Source: Trueperella pyogenes (GTDB lineage: Bacteria; Actinomycetota; Actinomycetes; Actinomycetales; Actinomycetaceae). From it: DNA of 64,000 bases. Numbering within the stretch: position 1 is the first letter of the stretch; each line of letters opens with the position of its first letter. Under the pieces are notes generated by a model. The model saw only the letters and a list, made by a program, of their open reading frames with translations. It made no database searches and was not told the origin of the DNA. Shown in pieces: positions 53,388-62,002 of this stretch. The DNA is taken from contig NZ_JVLH01000013.1 of the NCBI RefSeq assembly GCF_001070855.1, positions 107,070 through 171,069 on the forward strand. The letters are read 5' to 3'. Position numbers and translations under genes: made by a program.

Positions 53388-54832
53388 CAGCCAACAGATC
53401 CTTCCATCTGCAACTCAATGAGTCGGTTCAATTCAAGGGCATATTCCATGGGGAGTTCCTTAGCGATCGGCTCAACAAAGCCGCGGACGATTGTCGCCAT
53501 CGCCTCGTTCTCATCCAAACCGCGGCTCATCAAATAGAAGAGCTGATCGGCGGAAACCTTAGAAACAGTAGCTTCGTGTCCCATTTCGACGTCATCAGTG
53601 CGGACATCGACGTAGGGATAGGTATCAGTACGCGACACCTTATCCACAAGAAGTGCATCACAGAGCACGTTGGACTTCGAGTGACGGGCACGAGCATTGA
53701 TCTGAACAAGACCGCGGTAAGAAGTGCGACCGCCACCACGAGACACCGACTTCGACACAATCGAAGAGGAAGTGTGGGGTGCCATGTGAACCATCTTTGC
53801 ACCGGTGTCTTGCTGCTGCCCCGGACCAGCAAAACCAATGGAGAGAGTTTCACCACGAGCATGCTCACCCATAAGGAAGCAAGCAGGGTACTTCATCGTG
53901 ATGGCGGCACCCATATTGCCGTCAACCCATTCCATTGTGCCGCCCTCATCGACCATTGCTCGTTGAGTCACGAGGTTCAGCACGTTTGTCGACCAGTTCT
54001 GCACCGTGGTGTAACGAACACGCGCATCCTTCTTCACGAAAATCTCAATGACACCGGAGTGCAAAGAGTTCTCATCGTAAATAGGAGCGGTACAGCCTTC
54101 GACGTAGTGAACGTAGGAACCTTCATCAGCAATAATCAGGGTTCGCTCAAACTGTCCCATTGCCTGAGTGTTGATACGGAAATAGGCCTGAAGAGGAATA
54201 TTCACGTGCACACCCGGCGGGACGTAAACGAAGGAACCACCAGACCATGCTGCTGTATTCAAAGCAGAAAACTTGTTGTCTCCAGCCGGGACGCACTTAC
54301 CGAAGTACTCTTCGAAAATCTCTGGATGTTCGCGCAAACCAGTGTCGGTGTCAGTGAAGATCACGCCCTGCTTCTCCAAGTCATCTTGGATCTGCTGGTA
54401 GACGACCTCAGATTCATACTGAGCAGCAACGCCAGAAACCAGGCGGTTCTTCTCAGCCTCGGGAATACCCAGACGATCGTAGGTGTCACGAATTTCTTCG
54501 GGAAGGTCTTCCCAGTCATTCACCTGACGATCAGTGGGACGCACGTAGTACTTAAAGGCATCGAAATCAACACCCGAAAGATCGGGACCCCACGTCGGCA
54601 TTGGCTTACGCTCGAATAACTCAAGCGCTTTCAAACGCCGTTCGCGCATCCACTGCGGTTCGTCCTTTACATCAGAGATAAAACGGACAACCGACTCGTT
54701 AATACCAAGGGGGACATCTTTCGAATAGTCATCGTTATCGTGCCACCCGTACTCGTATGCGCCGATGGAGCTAATGATCTCATCGTCACTCATCTGAGTA
54801 GTTGCCTCGGTGACCGGTGGTGACTGGGTCAT
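53387..54832 (-). CDS. sufB: Fe-S cluster assembly protein SufB
   Basis: Main scaffold subunit of SufBCD; 481 residues from the ATG at 54832 (GAGG six bases upstream). The start MTQSPPVTEATTQMSDDE precedes IGAYEYGWHDND, the family's first conserved part. Conserved features include the C in YVEGCTAPIYDENSLHSG, HSKSNVLCDALLVD and the C-terminal EATVSKVSADQLFYLMSRGL. No intein interrupts it, unlike some mycobacterial homologues. It follows sufR by 39 bases. Confidence 0.98.
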   Translation of the reverse strand: MTQSPPVTEATTQMSDDEIISSIGAYEYGWHDNDDYSKDVPLGINESVVRFISDVKDEPQWMRERRLKALELFERKPMPTWGPDLSGVDFDAFKYYVRPTDRQVNDWEDLPEEIRDTYDRLGIPEAEKNRLVSGVAAQYESEVVYQQIQDDLEKQGVIFTDTDTGLREHPEIFEEYFGKCVPAGDNKFSALNTAAWSGGSFVYVPPGVHVNIPLQAYFRINTQAMGQFERTLIIADEGSYVHYVEGCTAPIYDENSLHSGVIEIFVKKDARVRYTTVQNWSTNVLNLVTQRAMVDEGGTMEWVDGNMGAAITMKYPACFLMGEHARGETLSIGFAGPGQQQDTGAKMVHMAPHTSSSIVSKSVSRGGGRTSYRGLVQINARARHSKSNVLCDALLVDKVSRTDTYPYVDVRTDDVEMGHEATVSKVSADQLFYLMSRGLDENEAMATIVRGFVEPIAKELPMEYALELNRLIELQMEGSVG

Positions 54833-54871
54833 ATTTTTCCTCGTCAATTCGGTTATTTCAGTGATGCGCTG

Positions 54872-55564
54872 CTACTTGCGAAGAGCAGCTCGCGCTGCGG
54901 GAGAGATGACAGGTGCAGAAACCGGAATATTGGTTGTGCACACGTGTTCCCCTCCCGCAAGTGTTGCAAGTCGTTGAACGTGAACATTGAGCAGTCGCGA
55001 AAATGCAGCAGTCTCAGCCTCACACAGCTGTGGAAAGTCACCAGCAACCTGCCTAATCGGGCAATGCCCCTGGCAGAGCTGGACAGCATAGCCGCCGCGA
55101 CCAATATCGCGAACCGTAGCTGCGTAGCCATCTGCCGTAAGGGCATCTGCAAGGGCTTGTGCCCGCAGCCGCGGGTCGCTACCTGCCTCACGGACCGTAG
55201 CTGCATAACGCCTTTCGATTTCTCGAGAGCGAGCCGCAGCAAACGAATCAATCGCTTCTCCCCCGCCAACTTGCCCAAGGTATCCGAGGGCTTTCGAGGC
55301 AAGGTCTGAGTAACTTTCAGCAAGTTTTTCGTGCGCCCGAGCAGTGGCGACATAGTGACGCGCGGGACGTCCGCGCCCACGTCGCCCTACCTGTCCCGGT
55401 TCGTGCTCAGCAATTTCGTTATCGGAAAGCAAGATGGTGAGGTGACGACGCACCGCGGCGGTCGTCAATCCGAGAATGCGCGCAATTGTCGAGGCGGTTA
55501 CCGGCCCCTTCTCAACAACAAGGTCACGTACCTGCTGCCGGGTGCGCGCATCACTGCTCTCCAC
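54872..55564 (-). CDS. sufR: iron-sulfur-sensing transcription repressor SufR
   Basis: Winged-helix regulator of the DeoR/ArsR-like SufR group; 230 residues. The helix-turn-helix is at the N-terminus (GPVTASTIARILGLTTAAVRRHL). The cluster-binding cysteines are in YAVQLCQGHCPIRQVAG, FPQLCEAET and HVCTTN, the pattern of actinobacterial SufR. I start it at the GTG at 55564, which has GGAGGG five or six bases upstream; a GTG nine codons earlier has no ribosome site. It represses the suf operon when holding a cluster. An inverted repeat upstream is a candidate operator. Confidence 0.95.
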   Translation of the reverse strand: MESSDARTRQQVRDLVVEKGPVTASTIARILGLTTAAVRRHLTILLSDNEIAEHEPGQVGRRGRGRPARHYVATARAHEKLAESYSDLASKALGYLGQVGGGEAIDSFAAARSREIERRYAATVREAGSDPRLRAQALADALTADGYAATVRDIGRGGYAVQLCQGHCPIRQVAGDFPQLCEAETAAFSRLLNVHVQRLATLAGGEHVCTTNIPVSAPVISPAARAALRK

Positions 55565-55612
55565 GCTGCCCTCCAAGCGAATTACATTCACAACTCTTGA
55601 ATCTCATGAAAA

Positions 55613-55648
55613 AGCATACGCTCTTTATGAAACATTTTCGTTGCGAAA
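55613..55648 (-). promoter_or_regulatory. suf promoter and candidate SufR operator
   Basis: A TATGCT -10 box (55618 to 55613 on the minus strand) lies about 50 bases upstream of the sufR start. The -35 hexamer position (55636-55641) lies inside an inverted repeat TTTCG-TTG-CGAAA at 55636-55648. An operator covering the -35 box is the classical place for repression. The -35 sequence itself is weak. Confidence 0.5.
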
Positions 55649-55702
55649 TACCGCCCGATTAGCGCGACTCGCATCACAAGTCTTAGGTCCAAGGTCCTTC
55701 AG

Positions 55703-56338
55703 TCAGCGAAGCCATTCAGATGAGAGGCTACGAAGCTTCCAACCGCGACGACGCGCCGCATCTGTTGCAAGAACAGCAGACACAGTTGACGCATTATGCA
55801 GGCGCCCATCAAGTGCCGCGGTTACGGCATCATCAAGCCTGACCCACTGGTACTCAAAATCAGCTTCTTCATCCTCGCGGTCAAAAGTTTGACCTGTCGA
55901 CTCCAGGCCTCGCGCAAGGAAGATTCGAATTGATTCAGACGAACACCCCGGAGAATTGAAGATATCGAGAAGAACGTCCCAGTGTTGTGCTGTCAAATCA
56001 GCTTCTTCAGCCAATTCTCTCTGAGCTCCAATCAGCGGGTCTTCGCCCGGAATATCAAGGAGCCCGGCGGGCACTTCCCACAGTTTTGCACGGACTGGAT
56101 GACGATACTGACGTTCCAGAAGAATTTCCTCATTACCCTCGTCACCGCGCAGCGCAACGATAACCACTGCACCAGGATGCGCCATGTATTCACGAACAAT
56201 GGGTTGTTCAGAGTGGGTAAGAGTCAGCTCATCACGTTGGATATCAAAGACTTTTCCTTCGAAAACGGTCTGAGACGACACTAAGCGAACAGGGACATGC
56301 TCATCTTGAAATTCACTCACGACTCTATTGTCTCTCAC
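55703..56338 (-). CDS. Nudix hydrolase, ADP-ribose pyrophosphatase-like
   Basis: 211-residue Nudix enzyme resembling NudF-type ADP-ribose pyrophosphatase: EYMAHPGAVVIVAL, the WEVPAGLLD lead-in and box GLLDIPGED...QRELAEEADL. The spacing from the first Gly to Glu is one residue longer than G-x5-E and the terminal Gly is an Asp, as in other actinobacterial members. The GTG start overlaps the steB stop as GTGA, without a ribosome site; a second GTG at 56320 is possible. It ends the TPR-HAD to steB operon. Confidence 0.87.
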   Translation of the reverse strand: MRDNRVVSEFQDEHVPVRLVSSQTVFEGKVFDIQRDELTLTHSEQPIVREYMAHPGAVVIVALRGDEGNEEILLERQYRHPVRAKLWEVPAGLLDIPGEDPLIGAQRELAEEADLTAQHWDVLLDIFNSPGCSSESIRIFLARGLESTGQTFDREDEEADFEYQWVRLDDAVTAALDGRLHNASTVSAVLATDAARRRGWKLRSLSSEWLR

Positions 56339-57240
56339 TGAGCAGGAGGGAAAACTGAGGTCGCGCCGCTACCGACACCGAAGGAACGGGCACTCGCGTG
56401 GGCATCCTTAAGGGCCAAGACTGCAGAAATTGTCCCCTGTGTCGTTCCAACCTGATCGACGGTCGTTGCTGCAACGTTTGCATTGCGTAGGGCACTAATG
56501 GTGGAACGGTCACTTGACGCATCGCCAAAAATTACGCCACCAACCGGTGCATTGCCAATCATCTTCGCCAAGCCTTCCCATGATGCTTGCGAAGACAAAG
56601 GAGCGGCGGCCGAGGTCTCATTCGCAGACATCGCGTTTGCTCTGGGACCGATGACGACGATTGCCTGTGCGCCCCCCTGAGGATCTTTGGAAATCTTCAT
56701 AACGGGGGTGTCTCCACCCGTAAGAATTTGCTTAACAAGATCAGGCTCGGATCCAGATTGAGTCAATGACGACACGATTGCCTGCGCAATCACTGCCTCG
56801 GCGCCTGCATCTGCTGGCAAACCATTCAAGTGCGAAGCAAGAGGGGTCGACAAGGTACTACGGAAAGTCGCAGAATCAGCGCTCAGCCACGTATTCGTTA
56901 GCTCTGCCTCGCCCGAAACCTGCGCGCCAGCCTGTCCGAGGGTTTGACGCATTGAATCAACATCCGCAGCATCTGTTCCCGGCACCGTCACAAGCGCAAC
57001 CGAAACTCCGTTCAGGGAACCATTGATTCGGCTCTGTGCGAGTTCGGAAACTGCGCGCGCTTCAATCTTGCCGTTGTTCTGTGCCTGGGCAAGCGCCTCG
57101 TTTGACGAGGCCGTGGTGGCCTTTGGCGCCAAACCTGAAGAAATTCGCGACTGAAGCGGTCCCGCACCGAGGACAACGCCTAGGCACAGCGCAACAAACA
57201 CCGCGATCAAAGAAACAATGTGATAGCGAAAATTCACCAT
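56335..57240 (-). CDS. steB: SteB/MctB-family outer cell-surface protein
   Basis: 301-residue protein of the MctB (copper transporter) family, renamed SteB for its role with SteA in daughter-cell separation in corynebacteria. The single N-terminal helix (FRYHIVSLIAVFVALCLGVVLGAG) carries the family pattern; the rest is Ala/Ser-rich and mostly extracytoplasmic with a coiled part (about 38-75). The C-terminal domain ends FGVGSGATSVFPPAQ. AAGGA is nine bases before the ATG. It follows steA by 12 bases. A copper role is not supported here. Confidence 0.92.
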   Translation of the reverse strand: MVNFRYHIVSLIAVFVALCLGVVLGAGPLQSRISSGLAPKATTASSNEALAQAQNNGKIEARAVSELAQSRINGSLNGVSVALVTVPGTDAADVDSMRQTLGQAGAQVSGEAELTNTWLSADSATFRSTLSTPLASHLNGLPADAGAEAVIAQAIVSSLTQSGSEPDLVKQILTGGDTPVMKISKDPQGGAQAIVVIGPRANAMSANETSAAAPLSSQASWEGLAKMIGNAPVGGVIFGDASSDRSTISALRNANVAATTVDQVGTTQGTISAVLALKDAHASARSFGVGSGATSVFPPAQ

Positions 57241-57252
57241 GAGATATCTTCC

Positions 57253-58461
57253 TTAAGCAGTGGGTGCGCCAGCCCAGTTGGCTAGCTCAGAGGTTGCTGA
57301 ATTCGTCGGGGACCACAGGTGCGAAACCCAATCCCACACTCCGGTAAATAGGTCGTGTCCCCAAGGAGTTGACCAGAGCGCAACACCCATTGAGATCAGA
57401 AGGACACATGACAAGAGGAAGAGCGAACCACCGCGGATACGGCTTCGATAAGTAGCACTGACAGCCCGCGCTGGAATCAGAAGATCACCGGCTCGTAAAC
57501 GGATCAAGAAAGCGGGCGTGACAACCGAACGCGAGAGCTCAAGATAGTCCTCAAGCTCGCGAGCATCTCCCGCGACAACAATCGCGGCCGGATCCATAAA
57601 GCTCAAAACGCTGATCGCAACATCAACTGCTGCTGCGGAGAGATCGACCTGGTGATAATCGATCCCCATACGATTGAGACGATCACGCCCCTGATCACCA
57701 TCATGAGCACGCGGAACAACAATTTCGGCACCGCTGCGCAAGATCCTGTCTGGTACTTCAGTCATATCACCGACGATGATGGCCGGCTTGAGATGCGCAC
57801 GACGCGCGCGAAGCGCACCACCCTCAACAGCGACCACTATAGGCTGCGTGTCACGGATCCACTGGCGAAGATCTTTCAATTGCTGGCTGGATCGCGGGGA
57901 ATCACACACCAGAAGAACCTGCTGACCCGCAATCTTTGTTGACAGCTTCGGATAGCCTTCGCCGTGAAGAACCGCAGCGCCTTCGTTTTCTAGGAATGCC
58001 GCAGTCGATGCTTCAAAAGCCTGAAGTTGGTCGGAAAGAGTCTGATCAGCATCGGGAAGCTCATCCTCTAGCGGAGAGCGGGAATCGTATCGAGTCCCCT
58101 GTGCGATTCGCTTTTCCTTGCATTGAATTTCAGAACCAACGATCCTCACCGTATCGCCATCTTTGAGGGCCCACACATCTGGTCCGCAATCATCAATCAG
58201 CACGATACCTGCATCAAGAAGTGCCTGGGGGCCGCGGCTTCGAACACGACCGGTCACTGAAAGTTGTGCATTAATCACAACTCTCGCTCCGCTTTCAATA
58301 AGAAGCTCCGCGTCTGCCTGAGTGAGATCGTTGTCCTCAATCAGTAAAAAATCACCGTTGTCGAGCTGAGGAACCTTCTGGTGCAGGTCTCTGGCGATCC
58401 ATACACGTCCCTCAATCGAGGTAGCATCGCTACCTAAAAATCCTGATTTTTCTTCCGTCAC
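57253..58461 (-). CDS. steA: SteA-family cell-separation protein
   Basis: 402-residue cytoplasmic protein with a C-terminal membrane helix (about 343-362, LFLLSCVLLISMGVALW). The middle has a thiamin-pyrophosphokinase-like fold segment (PAIIVGDMTEVP and VVPRAHDGDQGRDRLNRMGID) typical of SteA. It forms a complex with SteB that links cell-wall hydrolysis to division in Corynebacterium. The GTG start overlaps the recN stop as GTGA. Confidence 0.92.
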   Translation of the reverse strand: MTEEKSGFLGSDATSIEGRVWIARDLHQKVPQLDNGDFLLIEDNDLTQADAELLIESGARVVINAQLSVTGRVRSRGPQALLDAGIVLIDDCGPDVWALKDGDTVRIVGSEIQCKEKRIAQGTRYDSRSPLEDELPDADQTLSDQLQAFEASTAAFLENEGAAVLHGEGYPKLSTKIAGQQVLLVCDSPRSSQQLKDLRQWIRDTQPIVVAVEGGALRARRAHLKPAIIVGDMTEVPDRILRSGAEIVVPRAHDGDQGRDRLNRMGIDYHQVDLSAAAVDVAISVLSFMDPAAIVVAGDARELEDYLELSRSVVTPAFLIRLRAGDLLIPARAVSATYRSRIRGGSLFLLSCVLLISMGVALWSTPWGHDLFTGVWDWVSHLWSPTNSATSELANWAGAPTA

Positions 58462-60143
58462 GCCTTCGATTGTGGCATGTCCTGGCCTAGGAGCTCATAA
58501 GCATGTCGGCGCGCCGCCTCAGAGTGCGCATCCCCACTCATCATGCGCGCTAGCTCAGCGGCACGTTCTTCACCCTCAAGCACGCGGATCGAGGTTCGGC
58601 CATCCAACTTCTCGATGTAGAGATGATGATCAGCATAGGCAGCAACCTGCGCAAGGTGAGTGACGACAATGACTTGATGATGCTCAGCAAGCCGAGCAAG
58701 CCGAGCACCAACCTCCACTGCCGTTTTCCCGCCGATTCCCGAGTCGACCTCATCGAAAATGAAAGTGACATCGCTGTCGGACTCCCCCAAAATCACCTCT
58801 AAGGCAAGCATGACGCGAGAGAGCTCACCTCCCGAGGCACCCACGCCTAGGGGCCTCGGCGGTGCCTGCGGGTGTGGTTGGAGGAGCATCACAGGGTCTT
58901 CAAGACCATGAGACTGTGGGGTGTGTTTCTCCCAATCGACGCTAAAAGAAGCATCAGGCATCGAAAGAGAGTGAAGCTCGCGTGTGACCTTTGAACTAAG
59001 CTCTTCTGCCAAAAGTCTGCGCGAACGGGCCAGCGCCTCACCAGTCACAAGTACCTGTTCTTGAGCCTTCTCAAGTTCCTTTTCGACAACCTCTGGACTG
59101 TCGTTTTGCGCAGTAAGTACGTCAAGGCGTGAACGCGCGTTCCTCTCCCACTCGAGAAGTGAGGGAATATCACTTGCTCTTCCCTCCATCAGTTGACGCA
59201 GCGAGGATCGTCGGGAGTGCAACGCAGCCAAAGCCTCGGGATCGGCTTCAACAGTTGAGAGGTAGTGTGCAAGATCATCGCGGACACTGGCGAGTTCCAT
59301 TGAGGACTGCTTAAAGCGCTGTCCGATAGAGGCAAGTGCATGGTCCACACGCGCCCCCATTCGAAGCGAATCAAGAGCGCGACCAATCAAATCGAGGATA
59401 CCGTCGGTATCCTCATCGCCGTCGAGAAACTCAACTGCAGTGCCTACATGACGGCGGAGATCTTCCGTGTTGGTCAGGCGCTGAATCTTCGAAAGGATCT
59501 CTTCCTCTTCACCTTCTTGCGGTTTGAGAGAATCAAAAACTGCTAGCGCGCTCGAAAGCTCAGTAATTTCTTCCTGTCGGTCACTCGAAGAGCGCCTTAG
59601 CTCACGCAAACGCGAGCTAAGATCGACGGCTTTCTTCCAAGCCGCGCTGTAGTCATTGATCAGTGTCTGGTGCTCGTCTCCACCGTAGGAATCCAGAGCC
59701 TCTCGTTGAGCACTCGTCGAGCGAAGACGAAGCTGATCTGATTGACCATGAATAGTAACAAGGGAACCGACGATCCTCGAGAGAGCAGCCGCCGGCATCG
59801 CGCGCCCTCCGAGGGCAGCACGCGATCGCCCATTCCTCGGGATTGTCCTCGAAACATAGAGGAGGTCGTCATCGAGCTGCGCGCCCATTTCTTCCAGTTC
59901 GTCAGCAAGAGCGCGCGGGACCGAAAACACCCCATCAACACTTCCACGATCAGAGGCATTTTCGTCGCTGCTTTGACGAACGATCTGGGGATCGGCCCGT
60001 CCCCCTAAAAGCAAGTTCAACGAGGTGAGAACCATGGTCTTTCCCGCACCTGTCTCTCCGGTCAGCACGGTAAAACGTGGACCGAAATCGACATGAGAGC
60101 TTTCGATAACTCCCAGGTTCTCGATATCCAAAGACTCGATCAC
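58458..60143 (-). CDS. recN: DNA repair protein RecN
   Basis: SMC-like ATPase of double-strand-break repair; 561 residues. Walker A GETGAGKT is at about 29-36, two coiled-coil arms (about 150-365) flank the central part, and the C-terminal ABC half has GGELSRVMLALEVIL and the Walker B FIFDEVDSGIGG. The start is the GTG at 60143 with AAGGA eight bases upstream, overlapping the nadK stop; an ATG nine codons upstream would reach further into nadK and is less likely. Its stop overlaps the steA start. Confidence 0.96.
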   Translation of the reverse strand: MIESLDIENLGVIESSHVDFGPRFTVLTGETGAGKTMVLTSLNLLLGGRADPQIVRQSSDENASDRGSVDGVFSVPRALADELEEMGAQLDDDLLYVSRTIPRNGRSRAALGGRAMPAAALSRIVGSLVTIHGQSDQLRLRSTSAQREALDSYGGDEHQTLINDYSAAWKKAVDLSSRLRELRRSSSDRQEEITELSSALAVFDSLKPQEGEEEEILSKIQRLTNTEDLRRHVGTAVEFLDGDEDTDGILDLIGRALDSLRMGARVDHALASIGQRFKQSSMELASVRDDLAHYLSTVEADPEALAALHSRRSSLRQLMEGRASDIPSLLEWERNARSRLDVLTAQNDSPEVVEKELEKAQEQVLVTGEALARSRRLLAEELSSKVTRELHSLSMPDASFSVDWEKHTPQSHGLEDPVMLLQPHPQAPPRPLGVGASGGELSRVMLALEVILGESDSDVTFIFDEVDSGIGGKTAVEVGARLARLAEHHQVIVVTHLAQVAAYADHHLYIEKLDGRTSIRVLEGEERAAELARMMSGDAHSEAARRHAYELLGQDMPQSKA

Positions 60144-60997
60144 TTGGCGTTTCCTTCCGGGTTCCTCCATCCACGGACAGGCAGGTTGAACTTCGTCACC
60201 AGACGCTCAGCAAAAGGAGTGTGCTCCATTCGAACCAAGCGCACGGGATTTTGCGATACTCGTGCGACCACTGAGGTGCCGGCAGGTGCAATTGTTCGAC
60301 GAAGACCATCACACCAGACTTCAGGGGCACTCCAATGCTCTTCATTAATCACAACTTCAATCGTTGAGCCGGGACCGACCACGAGCGGTCGGGTGAAAAG
60401 CCCGTGTGCCGCAATCGGAGAAATCACAACAGCTTCCGTATCGGGCCACACAACCGGACCGCCAGCAGAGAAAGAGTAGGCGGTCGATCCCGTGGGCGTC
60501 GCGAGGATCATTCCATCTGCACCATATGTTGAAACATCCTGGCCATCGACTACCAGCACAAGGTGTACAGGGTGCGCAGGATCGGTGTGCTTCACAACCG
60601 CATCATTAAGCGCCCAATCGGTAATAAGATTTTCACCGGGGAGCTTGATGGAAATATCCAAAGTTGAGCGTTTTTCCTCGTGGTACTCCCCCAACGCAAG
60701 GCGATGCATCAGAGTAGGAATTGACTCCGGCGAGGCCTCGGCTAGGAAACCCATGTGGCCAGCATTGATCCCGAGCAAGGGAATATTGAAGCGCCGAGCT
60801 GATTCGGCAGCCGCAAGGATGGTCCCATCTCCACCCATCGCTAGGACCAGATCAGGCCCATGATCATCGGTGAGATTTTCTGCCTCATCTTCACCAATAA
60901 CTTCAATTCCAAGTTGCGTGAGCTCACGTACCGCCACTTCAGTTGCGGCAATAGCAGCGGGGCGTTGAACGTGCCGAACCATAAGAATTCTTTTCAT
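60140..60997 (-). CDS. nadK: NAD kinase
   Basis: Makes NADP from NAD; 285 residues. The GGDGT motif (G55-T59, in LAMGGDGTILAAA) and the substrate segments INAGHMGFL, ALNDAVV and GADGMILATPTGSTAYSFSAGG are intact. GGGG is five bases before the ATG. It follows tlyA by 14 bases and is followed by recN with a four-base overlap, the usual actinobacterial order. Confidence 0.97.
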   Translation of the reverse strand: MKRILMVRHVQRPAAIAATEVAVRELTQLGIEVIGEDEAENLTDDHGPDLVLAMGGDGTILAAAESARRFNIPLLGINAGHMGFLAEASPESIPTLMHRLALGEYHEEKRSTLDISIKLPGENLITDWALNDAVVKHTDPAHPVHLVLVVDGQDVSTYGADGMILATPTGSTAYSFSAGGPVVWPDTEAVVISPIAAHGLFTRPLVVGPGSTIEVVINEEHWSAPEVWCDGLRRTIAPAGTSVVARVSQNPVRLVRMEHTPFAERLVTKFNLPVRGWRNPEGNAK

Positions 60998-61011
60998 GAA
61001 TACCCCTCTCC

Positions 61012-61863
61012 CTATGCATTCTTGTGCATGTGAGTGCCAATACCGCGTCCCGCAGGCCCCTCGTCAATGGCTTTTTGAATCGCTTCGGGGATCTCAGAAT
61101 CCTCAAGAGCTTCAGGATGGTTTGCCCGCATGGAGACAAAATACTCGACATTCCCGGAAGGACCGGGAAGCGGAGATGCTTGAACAGCGGCAATTCCCAA
61201 GCCGAGGCCTCGTGCACAGTCGATCACCTGAGTGATAGTTTCGCGGTGATGGTCAAGGTTACGGACAACCCCACCACTACCCAAACGATCTTTTCCAATC
61301 TCAAATTGTGGTTTGACCATTAAGAGAAAATCAGCATCGGGCGCGGCAACACTCACAAGCGCGGGGAGAACCAGCGTCAAGGAAATGAAGGAGAGATCGC
61401 CAACAACCAGCTCTGGAGCTGGGAGGATGTCGCCGGCCTTCATTAGGCGTACATTCGTTCGATCCATAACTTCGACTCGTGGATCACTCTGAAGACGCCA
61501 GGCCAGTTGTCCATAACCAACATCGACGGCAACAACGCTGGATGCACCACGGCGAAGAAGCACGTCAGTAAAACCGCCGGTAGAGGCTCCAGCATCCATG
61601 CATCGACGTCCCTGAACAATCGGCGCGTGTTCACCCAATGCATCCAAGGCACCCGCAAGCTTGAAAGCTCCGCGAGAGACATAATCGGGATCATCGCCCT
61701 GAGTAATCACCAATGCCTGGGCCGGATCCATTTGACGAGCAGGTTTCTCAACAACCTGTCCATCAAGAAGAACCCGTCTCTGGGCAATAAGTTCTTGCGC
61801 ATGAGAACGTGAACGGACCATCTTGCGCCGAACGAGCTCAGAATCGATACGCCGTAGTTTCAT
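61012..61863 (-). CDS. tlyA: TlyA rRNA 2'-O-methyltransferase
   Basis: S4-domain plus FtsJ-like methyltransferase; 283 residues. The N-terminal S4 domain (RIDSELVRRKMVRSRSHAQELIAQRRV) is followed by the SAM-binding motif DAGASTGGFTDVLL and LLMVKPQFEIGKD. Actinobacterial TlyA methylates 16S and 23S rRNA and can sensitise ribosomes to capreomycin; whether both sites are modified here is not known. The ATG shares one base with the stop of the small gene before it. Confidence 0.95.
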   Translation of the reverse strand: MKLRRIDSELVRRKMVRSRSHAQELIAQRRVLLDGQVVEKPARQMDPAQALVITQGDDPDYVSRGAFKLAGALDALGEHAPIVQGRRCMDAGASTGGFTDVLLRRGASSVVAVDVGYGQLAWRLQSDPRVEVMDRTNVRLMKAGDILPAPELVVGDLSFISLTLVLPALVSVAAPDADFLLMVKPQFEIGKDRLGSGGVVRNLDHHRETITQVIDCARGLGLGIAAVQASPLPGPSGNVEYFVSMRANHPEALEDSEIPEAIQKAIDEGPAGRGIGTHMHKNA

Positions 61864-62000
61864 CAGCTCATGCGTCCTTCTAATTCACTACGAAGGCGTT
61901 GATCGAGCTGTCGAAGCAACTCGATCTGCTGCGCGACGGGAAGCTCATCAAAGTTATCAGGCAATGATGAGCCGCCCGCCTCGCCTGCCTCTAAGGACAC
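61863..62000 (-). CDS. small conserved-position protein between the HAD fusion and tlyA
   Basis: 45-residue protein, short enough to be missed by gene callers. It begins at the GTG at 62000 with GGAGAGGA upstream (about nine bases) and its TGA shares one base with the tlyA ATG. The sequence is VSLEAGEAGGSSLPDNF, then a predicted helix rich in Gln, Glu, Leu and Arg (ELPVAQQIELLRQLDQRLRSEL). A small gene sits at the same place, between the HAD phosphatase and tlyA, in mycobacteria. No function is known to me. The tight overlaps on both sides support that it is translated. Confidence 0.75.
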   Translation of the reverse strand: MSLEAGEAGGSSLPDNFDELPVAQQIELLRQLDQRLRSELEGRMS

Positions 62001-62002
62001 GA

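Noticed and set aside
53327..54619. 430-codon plus-strand open frame opposite sufB
   Set aside because: Antisense to SufB, whose sequence is complete and strongly conserved.
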